From positions 1-46,575 of the forward strand of contig JAGUVW010000059.1 in the NCBI GenBank assembly GCA_020062665.1: a stretch of 46,575 nucleotides of DNA. Reading direction: 5' to 3'. A program made the translations under genes and the position numbers. Source of the stretch: Pseudomonadales bacterium (GTDB lineage Bacteria > Pseudomonadota > Gammaproteobacteria > Pseudomonadales > Ketobacteraceae). Shown piece by piece: positions 34,501-42,471 of the stretch. Positions within the stretch are counted from its first letter, which is position 1, and each line of letters begins with the position of its first letter. The notes under the pieces were generated by a model. The model had not been told where the DNA came from and did no database searches. It worked only from the letters and a program-made list of their open reading frames with translations.

Positions 34501-37020
34501 AGCACAACGCTGGGCGCTGACATCACGGTCGCGCTGCGCAGCCAGGCCCGGCGTCAGCAGGTGAGCGTGGCCAGCCTGCTGCATCTGGCGTGGGGCATGG
34601 TGATCGGAGCCTGCAGTGGCCGCGATGATCTGGTGTTTGGCACCGTGCTGTCGGGCCGTCTGCAGGCTGACGCCGACGCTGCTCGCGTGCCGGGCGTATT
34701 CATCAATACGCTGCCAGTGCGGGTGAATCTGGCGTCATTGAGTGTGCAGGACAGCCTGCAGCAGCTGCACCGCGAACTCAACGCGCTGACCGCGCATGAA
34801 CAGGCGCCACTGGCACTAGCGAAACGCTGCAGCGGCGTGGCGGCAGAGGTTCCCCTGTTCAATATCCTGCTGAACTGTCGCCACAAACCGGCGCAGGCAG
34901 ACGCAGACATGGCAGCCGCGCTGGCCCAGGACGGCATGCAGATTCTGAGCATGGAGGAGCGCACGCATTATCCTGTCACCCTGTGCGTGGATGAGCAGGA
35001 GCAGTCGCTGCAGCTGAGTTTGCAAACGGCGCCGACGATCGACCCGCAGCAGGTGTTGAGGTATGTCGAAACGGCACTGCAGCAGCTTGTCACCGCGCTG
35101 GAGCAGCGTCCTGACGTGATGTTGACAGCGCTGTCCGTCGTGCCCGCAACGGAACAACGGTGGGTGCTGGAGGTGTGCCAGTCATCCTCTGCGGTTGCCA
35201 CTGACGCGGCGTTGCTGCATCAGCGTTTCGAGCGTCAGGTGCAGCAAGCGCCGGATGCCGTCGCGCTGGTGCACGGTCAGGCCGTTTTCAGTTATCGGCA
35301 ATTGAATGCCCGCGCCAACGCCATCGCCCACGCGCTGCTGCAACAAGGCGTGCAGCCAGACGACAGGGTGGCCGTATGTCTGGAACGCGGCCCGGAACTG
35401 GTGGCCAGCCTGATCGGTGTGCTCAAGGCCGGTGCCGCCTATGTGCCGCTCGATCCGGTGCAGCCGGTGGCGCGTTTGTCCTTCATGCTGCAGGATTGTC
35501 AGCCGCGCCTGCTGTTGACCACGCGCGAGTGGCAGACCCATCTGTCAGCAGAAAACGTGTCGACACTGTGCGTGGACATGATCGAACCCGCGCGCAACGA
35601 CGATCCCCAGATCGCCAACCTGCAGCCGCAGCATCTGGCCTATGTGATCTACACCTCCGGCTCCACAGGCCAGCCCAAGGGTGTGCTGGTGGAACATAGA
35701 CAGGTGCGACAGTTGTTCGACGCTACCGCCACACTTTTCACGTTCAATGCGGACGATGTCTGGACCCTGTTCCATTCCTGTGCCTTTGATTTTTCAGTGT
35801 GGGAAATGTGGGGCGCGCTCACCACGGGCGCGCGTCTGGTGATCGTGCCGAATGAAGTCGCCCGCGCCAGCGACGAGTTCTACAAGCTTATCTGCCGTGA
35901 AAAAGTCACCGTGCTGAACCAGACGCCTGGTGCCCTGCGTGCGTTGCTCAGCGCACAGGAGCATGACGCGGCTTCGCATCATCTGCGCTATGTCATTCTG
36001 GGCGGCGAGGCGCTGGAAGCGCATGTGATCCGCACCTGGCAGGCACTGAATGCCCGCTATCCCACGCGCCTGATCAACATGTACGGCATTACCGAGATCA
36101 CGGTGCATGGCACGTTCAACGATGTCACCGATTTTTACGGCAGCGACAGTCGTGGGTTGATGGGAAGACCGTTGCCGTCCACCGAGATGTATATTCTGGA
36201 TGCGCACATGCGTGCTGTGCCGGTGGGCGTCACCGGCGAGCTGTATGTGGCGGGCGGCCAGCTGGCGCGTGGCTACTGGCAGCGTGATGAATTGACCCGG
36301 GAGCGTTTCATCCAGCACGCTGTGGATCAGCGCACGCCGATACGTTTGTACCGCAGTGGCGATCTGGCCTGCTGGAAGGACGATGGCACGTTGACTTATC
36401 GCGGTCGCAACGACAGCCAGGTGAAAATCCGCGGCTATCGCATCGAGCGTGGCGAGATCGAAGCCTGCCTGCGTGGCACTGAAGGTGTGCGCGATGCCGT
36501 GGTGGTGGCGCAGGGGGAGCAGGATGAACGCCGCCTGGTGGCCTATGTGGTGGCAACAGAATCGACTGCACCGAACGACACGCAGCTGCGCGAACACCTG
36601 TTGCAAGCGCTGCCGGAGTATATGGTGCCTGCAGCGTTTGTACGGCTGCCGGCACTGCCGCTGACCGTTAACGGCAAAATCGATCAACGCGCCTTGCCGC
36701 CGCCCGAAACGTTCGCAGCCGGTGCCAGTGCTGATCCACCGCAAGGTGAAACTGAACTCCGCCTTGCCGCACTCTGGCAGGAACTGCTCGGCGTCAGCGT
36801 GCCCGGTCGTCACGCACACTTTTTTGCGCTGGGCGGACATTCCCTGCTGGCGGTACGCCTGAACAATGCCATCCGCCGCGAGTGGGATGTGAATCTGCCG
36901 CTGCGCACGGTGTTCGAGCTCGCCACCATCGCCAGTCTGGCACCGGTGATCGATGTGGCCCGTGGTGCAACGGCAGCCGCGCTGAGTGGTGAAGAATACG
37001 AAGAAGGTGTGTTCGACTGA
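28516..37020 (+). CDS. lipopeptide synthetase: FAAL-ACP-C-A-PCP-C-A-PCP
   Basis: 2834 residues. Domains in order: fatty acyl-AMP ligase (1-570; SGSTGMPKG, SWLPLFHNMGFI, FSEATVF); acyl carrier (Ser about 626 in GLGGQSI); condensation C1 (about 688-1120, HHIAADG); adenylation A1 (about 1135-1630); carrier (Ser about 1693 in LGGHSL); condensation C2 (about 1782-2215, HHIIADN); adenylation A2 (about 2240-2725); carrier (Ser about 2775). There is no thioesterase or reductase at the end. By alignment to GrsA, A2 reads DFWNIGMVH plus the invariant Lys, the known threonine code. A1 reads DAWVLGIVF plus Lys, a mostly hydrophobic pocket I cannot assign. Predicted product: an N-acyl dipeptide ending in Thr, released by another enzyme. 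It is first in an operon with a carboxyltransferase, KAS III and SDR. Confidence 0.9.
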   Translation: MTSISETSGLSLLQRLSAIAQQKPDADALIFLPEGDAAGAVPRTYAQLQRTAAAIATLLQERAEPGARVVLLVPAGADYFAAAWGCLLAGMVVVPMAVPRQEAQFGFVRAIMQDSGATVVLTQQDVQASLQPLAGSVEWLLLEETADVMPHAHWPMPGEHTPALLQYTSGSTGMPKGVVVTHGNLAASVDLMLTVANIDGQSTVVSWLPLFHNMGFISFGLLPLCVGARLVLMPTESFMLNPARWFLAISQFRGTHSGAPNIGYESCLNFLPDALLDKLDLQAWRVAAIGSEPLKASLIDRFAERFARCGFRRETFLTTYGFSEATVFSAGADSDGLVPRLDVDKAGFENGKVEPVQAVAKTLISVGRARAHVAIVHPDTGVRCGERTLGEIWIQGPTVAAGYWNKPEATAATFNQFASDGSGPYVRSGDIGMVAAGNLYVVGRSKELIIVGGKKLHPLDIEQAVNGVCAQGVPYAAAASAWHTEQGERLALFQELKPDTAADDHANIVTQLCDAVHERFGVQLQRVVLLRMGSLPRTHNGKLQRIRCCDLVDSGALAAHVLQDWQAGALPGEDAAELRQEALLCADNVPFESLTPTEQKLALLWAELLNRPSVHPDADFIGLGGQSIVATRMVALVRQRLGVELSLRAPFRHSTLRQLARHIDELRAHPVQTSPSFQAADIAVVDGWLPLTAAQQRLWLLSRLDGNSAAYHMCASYELEGELDRAALAQTLTALVERHSMLRTVYRLGEGGVAQQRALAAFEFNLAFHDLSALPPSLRAPSLESLLQQSRTAAFDLERDLLLRACLVQTESNVHVLALTIHHIAADGWSVNILVRELETLYGAFSRGQTAQAGTTPLPYAQWVLRQEQTAALRWQARRDYWHTQLQDLPPLHSLPLDRPRRIDSAVRGENHFSHLDRTLLTELDVAARKQGVTLYMQLQAALAILLARLGTSTDVAIGAAYASREQAECQDIVGFFVNSLVIRHRLALDQPVANVLAQCRDTVLDAYEQEVPFEQLVEWLNPPRVGQHNPLFQVMLNLQNKDNWQLDLPGLKATPFHISTQEAKFDLAVDCTQQDNGLDIQWEFDAHLFDRATIVRWSGYFERILQALSRTPDLAWERIALLDAEERRHLLQDFNQTEQPAVVECLHHLFERRAALQPDAIALVCGDTALSYRELNQRANRIAHGLIALGAGPDVRIALLLERSMDSVVAMLAVLKSGAAYVPVDTAYPQARIQFIVDDAQPAVIIVDEKMDLGWMAPTLPVRTLTQLQSDRQHNPARADVLPHHLAYLIYTSGSTGQPKGALLEHRQVSNLLRCDPRAPVGVDDCVAHCANIAFDAATWEVWSALTQGARLVVIPPDLVFDPEAFCDALLRQRVTAMVLTVALFNQYRDALAPALAQLNYCLIGGEAVDVRAALDVVRNSPPRHLLNIYGPAETAVFVTTQEITRAHANASNIPLGRPLANTRIYVLDRWGEPVPTGVVGEICIAGAQVGRGYWNRPALTAEKFATDTLAPGHDDVRLYRTGDLGRWRVDGVLEFAGRRDFQVKIRGFRIEPGEIEQALGHCEHVRDVAVVAQADAAGSLRLVAYVVPAADLQQTLLQEPAQWIAQLTAQLARAVPDYMLPAAWVVLPSLPLTHHGKLDRRALPVPDVQTQARQWEAPQGEMETLLAQAWQTVLGVARVGRQDNFFALGGHSLLAVRVSEYVRARGYRLPVKATFNAATLAEAALQIQTDAAHTVACPPNRITENTPRITPELLPLVTLTQDQIDTIAAAVVGGTRNIQDIYPLSPLQEGILFHHLMTQEQDPYLLRTVLAFNTRAQLDAFVAALRAVIERHDILRTSIHWQLLEQPVQVVQRVAPLTLVEVEQPANEARMLASLDQQRPQFDLRSGPLLMAVAAPAVDTGSASWMLGILAHHIIADNETLALVFADIHLLLQNRADVLPPALPFRHFIAQQQRESLAQHEVFFRQQLADFVEPAFMFDVHDTSVDRQQIRDASTTLGADITVALRSQARRQQVSVASLLHLAWGMVIGACSGRDDLVFGTVLSGRLQADADAARVPGVFINTLPVRVNLASLSVQDSLQQLHRELNALTAHEQAPLALAKRCSGVAAEVPLFNILLNCRHKPAQADADMAAALAQDGMQILSMEERTHYPVTLCVDEQEQSLQLSLQTAPTIDPQQVLRYVETALQQLVTALEQRPDVMLTALSVVPATEQRWVLEVCQSSSAVATDAALLHQRFERQVQQAPDAVALVHGQAVFSYRQLNARANAIAHALLQQGVQPDDRVAVCLERGPELVASLIGVLKAGAAYVPLDPVQPVARLSFMLQDCQPRLLLTTREWQTHLSAENVSTLCVDMIEPARNDDPQIANLQPQHLAYVIYTSGSTGQPKGVLVEHRQVRQLFDATATLFTFNADDVWTLFHSCAFDFSVWEMWGALTTGARLVIVPNEVARASDEFYKLICREKVTVLNQTPGALRALLSAQEHDAASHHLRYVILGGEALEAHVIRTWQALNARYPTRLINMYGITEITVHGTFNDVTDFYGSDSRGLMGRPLPSTEMYILDAHMRAVPVGVTGELYVAGGQLARGYWQRDELTRERFIQHAVDQRTPIRLYRSGDLACWKDDGTLTYRGRNDSQVKIRGYRIERGEIEACLRGTEGVRDAVVVAQGEQDERRLVAYVVATESTAPNDTQLREHLLQALPEYMVPAAFVRLPALPLTVNGKIDQRALPPPETFAAGASADPPQGETELRLAALWQELLGVSVPGRHAHFFALGGHSLLAVRLNNAIRREWDVNLPLRTVFELATIASLAPVIDVARGATAAALSGEEYEEGVFD

Positions 37021-37059
37021 GCGCATCGCCATAACGATAAAAACACAGGGCAGTTTTCT

Positions 37060-38481
37060 ATGAGCAACACATGGCTGGATATTGAACTCGGACAATTTTC
37101 CTTTCTGCAACCGCTGGCGGAGCTGGGGTGCGATCGGCTCAAGGCCTGGCTGCCAGACGCGGAAGCCAGTGCCGTGCGCCGTAGCAGCGGTGATGGCACC
37201 TGGCTGCTGCGCACCAGCGGGCTGACGCAGAATGTGGCGATCATCTGGAGTGATTTCCGCGTCAACGGCGGCAGCTTTGGCGGCGAGATTTCCCGTCGCA
37301 TGGCATCCTTCCTGGAGGAGTGTGAAAAGCGCAGCCTGCCGCTGATCCTGGTGATGAATTCCCTCGGCTATCGTTTCATGGAAGGTCGTAGCGGATTCAA
37401 TGACGTGTTCAACCTGATTCCCGCGCTGGATCGTTACAGCCGTGATCAGCTGGTGGTGTCTATCTGTCATGGCCAGTGCCTGGGGCTGGGCGCGATCCTG
37501 TTCGGTCTGGGGCATTACCGTATCGGCGTGCGCCACGACACCACACTGAATCTCACCGGCCCTGATGTGTTCCGGCTGTTCTTTGGTGGCAAGGTGGATT
37601 TCGCGGCTTTCGCCTCGGTGGATCAGCAGCATCTGAAAACGTCGCTGGTGCATGAGCGGGTGGATGATCTGCCCGCCGCATTGCGCAGTGCCCACGCTCT
37701 GGCCAGCATCGCCGCGACCACCGCGCATTTGCCGCCGGTGACCGTGGAGGAACCGGCAGAATCCGCGCTGGATTTTCTGGCGCGGCAAAAGCGTCGGGTA
37801 GAGCGCGCCTGTCAGGAATTGCTGGCGCTGTTTGCTGATCGGCATCTGCCGCTGTTTGAAGATTTCGACAGCCGCCTGCGGGTGTATCTGGTGGAAACCG
37901 ATGGCCTGCTGTTCGGCCTGGTGATGAACCCGCCGGAAAATTCCAACAACATGATCACCGTGCGCACGTTACGGCTGTATCAGGATGCGTTGCGCCTGTT
38001 TCGCAGCCTGCGGGTGCCGCTGGTGTCGTTCCTGGATACGCCCGGTGTCGATCCCCGCATGGATAACGGCAACCTGGACATGATCCAGCAGCTGATCGAA
38101 GCCAACCGCGCCATCATTGAATATCCGTTGCCGAAAATGGGTGTGTGGATCGGACGCGGTTTTGGTGGCGCCAACACACTGGTGATTCCGCGCATCTACG
38201 GTTCGTTCGCCAATTACGTGATTCACGAGCGCACCACCCTGGGTGTAATGCACGAATCCATCATCGAACATCTGCTGGCGAAATCAAAACGCATGCTGGA
38301 GCTGTGGCAACAATCCCGTCACCAGGAGCGCGCAGATTTTCAGGACATCATCGATGCCGGCATCGTGACCCGCGCCATCCAGCTGGAGGAACTGCGTGCG
38401 GTGCTGCTGGCGTTTCTGCGTGGTGAAGCCGAAGTCTCTACCCCAACGGCAGCGGAAGAACCCGTCGAAGTCTGTGCCTAA
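37060..38481 (+). CDS. acyl-CoA carboxyltransferase homologue (propionyl/acetyl-CoA carboxylase beta type)
   Basis: 473 residues, shorter than typical 510-540-residue beta subunits. Two crotonase-like halves are visible: the first around ICHGQCLGLGAILFG and LTGPDVFRLFFGG, the second around FLDTPGVDPRMDNG, GRGFGGANTLVIP and VIHERTTLGVM. These correspond to the acyl-CoA and carboxybiotin oxyanion regions of the family. The first glycine motif is altered (LGLGA in place of the usual AGGA), and the GGA-containing segment after GPDV is missing. No biotin carboxylase or biotin carrier gene is nearby. It may use a partner encoded elsewhere, transfer or remove a carboxyl group on a tailored acyl chain, or have lost carboxylation. 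It starts 39 bp after the NRPS stop and belongs to its operon. Confidence 0.75.
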   Translation: MSNTWLDIELGQFSFLQPLAELGCDRLKAWLPDAEASAVRRSSGDGTWLLRTSGLTQNVAIIWSDFRVNGGSFGGEISRRMASFLEECEKRSLPLILVMNSLGYRFMEGRSGFNDVFNLIPALDRYSRDQLVVSICHGQCLGLGAILFGLGHYRIGVRHDTTLNLTGPDVFRLFFGGKVDFAAFASVDQQHLKTSLVHERVDDLPAALRSAHALASIAATTAHLPPVTVEEPAESALDFLARQKRRVERACQELLALFADRHLPLFEDFDSRLRVYLVETDGLLFGLVMNPPENSNNMITVRTLRLYQDALRLFRSLRVPLVSFLDTPGVDPRMDNGNLDMIQQLIEANRAIIEYPLPKMGVWIGRGFGGANTLVIPRIYGSFANYVIHERTTLGVMHESIIEHLLAKSKRMLELWQQSRHQERADFQDIIDAGIVTRAIQLEELRAVLLAFLRGEAEVSTPTAAEEPVEVCA

Positions 38482-38517
38482 TGTTTTTGTGAAATTGTCC
38501 GGGAGTGGTGATGCATC

Positions 38518-39528
38518 ATGTATAACGCGCCGTTTGAAATTGCGATCCGTGGTTTTGGCCACGCGGTGGGTTCGCTCTGCTTTTCCAACGAAGACCTGAT
38601 GGCGGAATTCGATATCCGTATCAAGCCTTCTTTCGTTGAAAATAGCGTCGGCAGCAAGACCCGGCACTTCATCGCCGACGATGTCAGCACGTCGGATCTG
38701 GCGGCGCGGGCGGCGGAAAAGGCGCTGCAGTCTGCCGGGATCAGCGTGCAGCAACTGGATCGGCTGATTGTGGCGACCTCCACCGGGGACTATCTGTCGC
38801 CGTCCACCGCCTGCGTAGTGCAGCACAAGCTCGGCGGGCGCGGTTTTCCCGCCTACGACATCGGCGCGGCCTGCAGCGGTTTCATCTACGCGGTGGAACA
38901 GGCAATTCGCAGCGTCGCCACCGGTGATCGGAACGTGCTGGTAATCGGCGTTGATGTACGCTCGCGCACGCTCGACATGCAGAACAAACGCACCGCATTT
39001 CTGTACGGTGACGGTGCGGGAGCGGTGGTGATCAGCCGCCAGCAGAAATCCGCCAACGGCTTTATTGCCAGTCATCTGTACGCGGATGGTGCCGGCCATG
39101 ATGCGGTGTATGTGCCGTCGGTGGGGCTTGCGCGTACGCCGGAACCCTTGCCGCCGCTGCTGACCATGCCCAACGGCAAGCGGGTGTCGGAAAATGCCGG
39201 CATGGGCATTCCCACTCTCTGCGCACAGCTGCTCGAGAAAACCTCCTTCCAACAGAACGACATCGATTTCTATCTGCTACATCAACCCAATCTGTACCTG
39301 CTGCAGTCGGTATGCGACGAAATGCAGATTGCGCCAGAAAAAACCCTGATCAATTTTCCCCGTTACGGCAACACGGTGGCGGCGTCGGTGCCCATTGCGC
39401 TGAGCGAAGCGGCGGAGCAGCAGCGTATCCGCCCTGGTGATCTGGTGCTGATGTGCGCAGTGGGCGGCGGCTTTACCGGTGGTGCCCATCTGCTGCGCTG
39501 GTGTGCGCGGGAAGATTTTGCGGCATGA
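38518..39528 (+). CDS. 3-oxoacyl-ACP synthase III-like enzyme (KAS III)
   Basis: 336 residues, the usual FabH size. The catalytic triad is complete: Cys119 in GAACSGFIYAVE, His255 in LLHQPNLY and Asn285 in RYGNTVAAS. KAS III enzymes condense an acyl-CoA or acyl starter with malonyl-ACP. In secondary metabolism, relatives also transfer acyl groups or close products. GGGAG at 38501-38505 is its ribosome binding site. It follows the carboxyltransferase by 36 bp, and its stop overlaps the SDR start (ATGA), so translation of the two is coupled. With carboxyltransferase and reductase it could make a beta-hydroxy acyl starter for the FAAL. Alternatively it could extend and release the peptidyl chain. 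Both are inference. Confidence 0.85.
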   Translation: MYNAPFEIAIRGFGHAVGSLCFSNEDLMAEFDIRIKPSFVENSVGSKTRHFIADDVSTSDLAARAAEKALQSAGISVQQLDRLIVATSTGDYLSPSTACVVQHKLGGRGFPAYDIGAACSGFIYAVEQAIRSVATGDRNVLVIGVDVRSRTLDMQNKRTAFLYGDGAGAVVISRQQKSANGFIASHLYADGAGHDAVYVPSVGLARTPEPLPPLLTMPNGKRVSENAGMGIPTLCAQLLEKTSFQQNDIDFYLLHQPNLYLLQSVCDEMQIAPEKTLINFPRYGNTVAASVPIALSEAAEQQRIRPGDLVLMCAVGGGFTGGAHLLRWCAREDFAA

Positions 39529-40268
39529 GTGCGTCATCCATGTCTTTTCCCTTCGCCGCGCAACCCGTGTTGATCACCGGTGCCAGCAGCGGCATCGGCT
39601 TTGCCTGCGCGCAGACATTGGTGCAGGCTGGCGCTCGCCATCTGCTGATCACCGGGCGCGACGCCGACAAGCTCGTCACCGCGCAGGCGCAGTTGCAGCA
39701 GCAGGGCGCACGGGTGGATGTGTGCGTGTGCGATCAAAGCCTGCGTGACGACGTGGAACGACTGCTGGCGTTTCTCGACGCTAACGGCTGGCCCGCCGCC
39801 TTCATTGCCAATGTCGGCGTGAATCCCGTGCACGAACACGGGCCGAAAAAACTGCATAGCATTGATGTCGATCTGCTGGATCAGGTCATCGCCACCAACA
39901 TCACCCACACGGTGCTGTTACTGAGCCGGATCTTGAAAGCAATGCGTGTACAGCGCAGCGGCAGCATCGTGCTGATGGGTTCGCAGGCGTGGCAACACGG
40001 CATCACCGGGCAGGCGCTTTACAATCTGTGCAAAAGCAGCCTGACCGGACTGAAGAATTCTGTGGTGAGTGAATATGGTGGCAGCGGAATTTTCTGCCAT
40101 CTGCTCAGTCCCGGCGTGGTACTGAATGAGCGCACGCGCCGCTTGCGGCAGCACCATCCTGCGCTGGAACAACAGCAAGGTGTGACGGAAGCGGAAGTGG
40201 CCAGCGCGGCACTGCAACTGCTGTGCATTCAGGATGCCGCGCGCAATGGCCAGGACATAGCGGTCTAG
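39525..40268 (+). CDS. short-chain dehydrogenase/reductase
   Basis: 247 residues from the ATG at 39525, which overlaps the KAS III stop (ATGA). It is a classical SDR: cofactor-binding TGASSGIG (18-25), Asn125, Ser153, Tyr166 and Lys170 (YNLCK). The coupling with a KAS III points to reduction of a 3-oxoacyl thioester to the 3-hydroxy form, as FabG does. That substrate assignment is inference, and cofactor preference is not decided here. It is the last gene of the plus-strand operon. Its TAG stop shares the tetranucleotide CTAG with the stop of the convergent gene. Confidence 0.85.
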   Translation: MSASSMSFPFAAQPVLITGASSGIGFACAQTLVQAGARHLLITGRDADKLVTAQAQLQQQGARVDVCVCDQSLRDDVERLLAFLDANGWPAAFIANVGVNPVHEHGPKKLHSIDVDLLDQVIATNITHTVLLLSRILKAMRVQRSGSIVLMGSQAWQHGITGQALYNLCKSSLTGLKNSVVSEYGGSGIFCHLLSPGVVLNERTRRLRQHHPALEQQQGVTEAEVASAALQLLCIQDAARNGQDIAV

Positions 40269-41287
40269 CCAACCCGCTCCAGACACATCCCCGCCCACGA
40301 CACACCGCCGCCCACCGCATGCAGCACCAGACAATCACCGCGCGCAAACTGATGCTGCGGCTGCTGCAGCCACTGATGCAGATTGATGAACACCGTAGGG
40401 CAGCCCATGTTGCCGAAATCCGCAAAATTGCGTGCCACCGCGTCGTCGGCAATTCCGCACTGCTGGGCAATCGCCGCATTCTTGCTGGCATCCACCTGAT
40501 GCGCCACGTAATGCTTCACCTGCTCCGGCGTCACCGCTGACGTCGCCAACAGATCCTGCAGCGACTGCACCCAGTAACGGCCGATGGCTTCCAGCCCTTC
40601 GGGTTTCTGTTCGAAGGAAAAATAATAGCGGGCGGGATCGTACTGCGCGATGTTCACCGGGAATTCGCCCTTCACCTGCATCATGCGCACCAGGCTGGGA
40701 TCGGTGCCGTGCACCAGGCCGCGCACCTTCCACTGATCCGACGCGCTTACCTGCAGCGCCACTGCGCCATCACCGATGGCGGCGCTCATCTGCAGCACCT
40801 CGGGATTGGTGAACTTGCTCAGGGTTTCGCTGCAGACAATCACGCCGGTGCGGGCGCCGGATTCAATCCACTGCAACGCCTGGATCAGCGCCAGCACGCC
40901 GGTGGAACAGCCGGACTTGATGTCCCAGCAGCTTACATTGCGAAAACCGAATTCACCCGCCAGCAGTGCGCTGGTGGTGGCGACGGGCAGGGGGCTGGAG
41001 ATTCCGCCGAGGATAAAAAATTCTGCTTCATCCACCAGCGCCGGATTCTGCGCCAGCAAACGCTGCACCGCACTGCGGGCCAGATCCAGCGCATTCTGGT
41101 GAGGCGGACAGACAAAACGCTGGCGAATACCCATGCCTTGCTCGATGAAGCGGGTCAGGCGCGGCTGGCTGGCGATACCGAGGCGGGCAAACAGTTCAGC
41201 GTTGCTGACGCATTCCAGCGCAGCAAAATCGCAGGTGGCGATGTGGCGGATGTCGATGCCTTGTCTGTAATAATTGTTTTTCAGCAC
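40265..41287 (-). CDS. second KAS III-like ketoacyl synthase, directly behind metX
   Basis: 340 residues with a GTG start (41285-41287) preceded by GGAG. The Cys127 ([12 protein letters not shown]), His263 (YVAHQVDAS) and Asn293 ([10 protein letters not shown]) triad is intact. It is clearly diverged from the KAS III at 38518-39528 and is closer in style to KAS III enzymes of secondary metabolism than to FabH. It lies 21 bp after the metX stop on the same strand, so it is probably read through from the metX promoter. It converges on the biosynthetic operon. It may serve the same pathway, for instance as an acyltransferase for release, but its strand and transcript are those of metX. It occupies the position where metW would normally be. 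Confidence 0.8.
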   Translation of the reverse strand: MLKNNYYRQGIDIRHIATCDFAALECVSNAELFARLGIASQPRLTRFIEQGMGIRQRFVCPPHQNALDLARSAVQRLLAQNPALVDEAEFFILGGISSPLPVATTSALLAGEFGFRNVSCWDIKSGCSTGVLALIQALQWIESGARTGVIVCSETLSKFTNPEVLQMSAAIGDGAVALQVSASDQWKVRGLVHGTDPSLVRMMQVKGEFPVNIAQYDPARYYFSFEQKPEGLEAIGRYWVQSLQDLLATSAVTPEQVKHYVAHQVDASKNAAIAQQCGIADDAVARNFADFGNMGCPTVFINLHQWLQQPQHQFARGDCLVLHAVGGGVSWAGMCLERVG

Positions 41288-41308
41288 CGTCTTGCTCCGG
41301 GTGAGTGT

Positions 41309-42457
41309 TCAGATATCAATGGCGCCCATGTACGCCTTGAACATGTTGATGTAGCGCGGCACGTCCAGCAGAAACGAATCGTGTCCCTGCGGACAGTCAA
41401 TATCCGCGTAACTCACGTTCTTCTTCGCCGCCAGCAGCGCGGTGACGATTTCTTCCGAGCGCTCCGGCGAAAAACGCCAGTCGGTGGTGAACGACATAAT
41501 CATGAAATTGGCCCTGGCGCGACGCAGTGCTTCCGACAGATCATGATTGTATTCTTCCGCCGGATCGAAATAGTCCAGCGCGCGGGTCATCAGCAAATAA
41601 GTATTGGCGTCGAAGTTTTTCGAGAACACTTCGCCCTGGTAGTTCAGGTAACTTTCCACCTGGAACTCCACATCGAAATCGAAACTGATGGAGCCGTCGC
41701 GCAGCTCGCGGCCGAATTTCTCGCGCATCGCCGCGTCGGACAGATAGGTGATGTGGCCGAGCATGCGCGCCAGGATCAGGCCGGTCTTCGGGTACACGCC
41801 TTTTTCATAGAAATGGCCGCCGTGAAAATCCGGATCGCTGAGGATCGCCTTGCGGGCGATCTCGTTGAAGGCAATGTTCTGTGCCGACAGTTTGGGCGCG
41901 GCGGCGACGATCACCGCGTTGCGCACGCACTCGGGAAAATCGATGGTCCACTGCATGGCCTGCATGCCGCCCAAGCTGCCACCCACCACGGCGGCCCACT
42001 GCGGGATGCCCAGATGATCCATCAGCGCCTTCTGGCTGATCACCCAGTCCTTCACGGTGACGATGGGAAAGTCCGGTCCGTAGAGTTTGCCGGTGTCGGG
42101 GTTGGTGGTTTTGGGGCCGGTGCTGCCGTGGCAGCCGCCCAGGTTGTTGAGGGAGACGACAAAGAAGCGGTCGGTGTCGATCGCCTTGCCGGGGCCGATG
42201 GCGGTGTCCCACCAGCCGGGTTTGCTGTCATTGGCGCTGTGATAGCCGGCGGCGTGGTGGTGGCCGCTCAGGGCGTGGCACACCAGCACGGCGTTGCTGC
42301 GATCGGCGTTGAGCTGGCCGTAGGTTTCGTACACCAGTTCGTAGCGGGGCAGGGTCTTCCCGCATTGCAGGGTGAGGGGCTGTTCATGACGGAACCACTG
42401 GGGCTCCACGATTCCCACCGAATCCTCGGGCAGCTGTTTTGGCATCGGCGCAGGCAC
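41309..42457 (-). CDS. metX: MetX, homoserine O-acyltransferase (probably O-succinyltransferase)
   Basis: 382 residues if the GTG at 42457 is used; ATG 42445 gives 378 and is also possible. It has an alpha/beta-hydrolase fold with nucleophile Ser161 (GGSLGGMQ), Asp326 (TTDWRF) and His359 (QGHDSF), and the [11 protein letters not shown] segment of the family. MetX activates homoserine for methionine synthesis. In gammaproteobacteria of the Pseudomonas type it mostly uses succinyl-CoA, but the acyl donor cannot be proved from sequence here. Its usual downstream partner metW is missing; a KAS III gene follows instead. A promoter-like block lies just upstream at 42472-42515. Confidence 0.95.
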   Translation of the reverse strand: MPAPMPKQLPEDSVGIVEPQWFRHEQPLTLQCGKTLPRYELVYETYGQLNADRSNAVLVCHALSGHHHAAGYHSANDSKPGWWDTAIGPGKAIDTDRFFVVSLNNLGGCHGSTGPKTTNPDTGKLYGPDFPIVTVKDWVISQKALMDHLGIPQWAAVVGGSLGGMQAMQWTIDFPECVRNAVIVAAAPKLSAQNIAFNEIARKAILSDPDFHGGHFYEKGVYPKTGLILARMLGHITYLSDAAMREKFGRELRDGSISFDFDVEFQVESYLNYQGEVFSKNFDANTYLLMTRALDYFDPAEEYNHDLSEALRRARANFMIMSFTTDWRFSPERSEEIVTALLAAKKNVSYADIDCPQGHDSFLLDVPRYINMFKAYMGAIDI

Positions 42458-42471
42458 GTTTCCGTAAGGGT

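Noticed and set aside
35794-37845. 683-codon minus-strand frame across the NRPS end and carboxyltransferase start
   Set aside because: It spans two well-supported plus-strand genes and their gap; composition is that of an antisense shadow.
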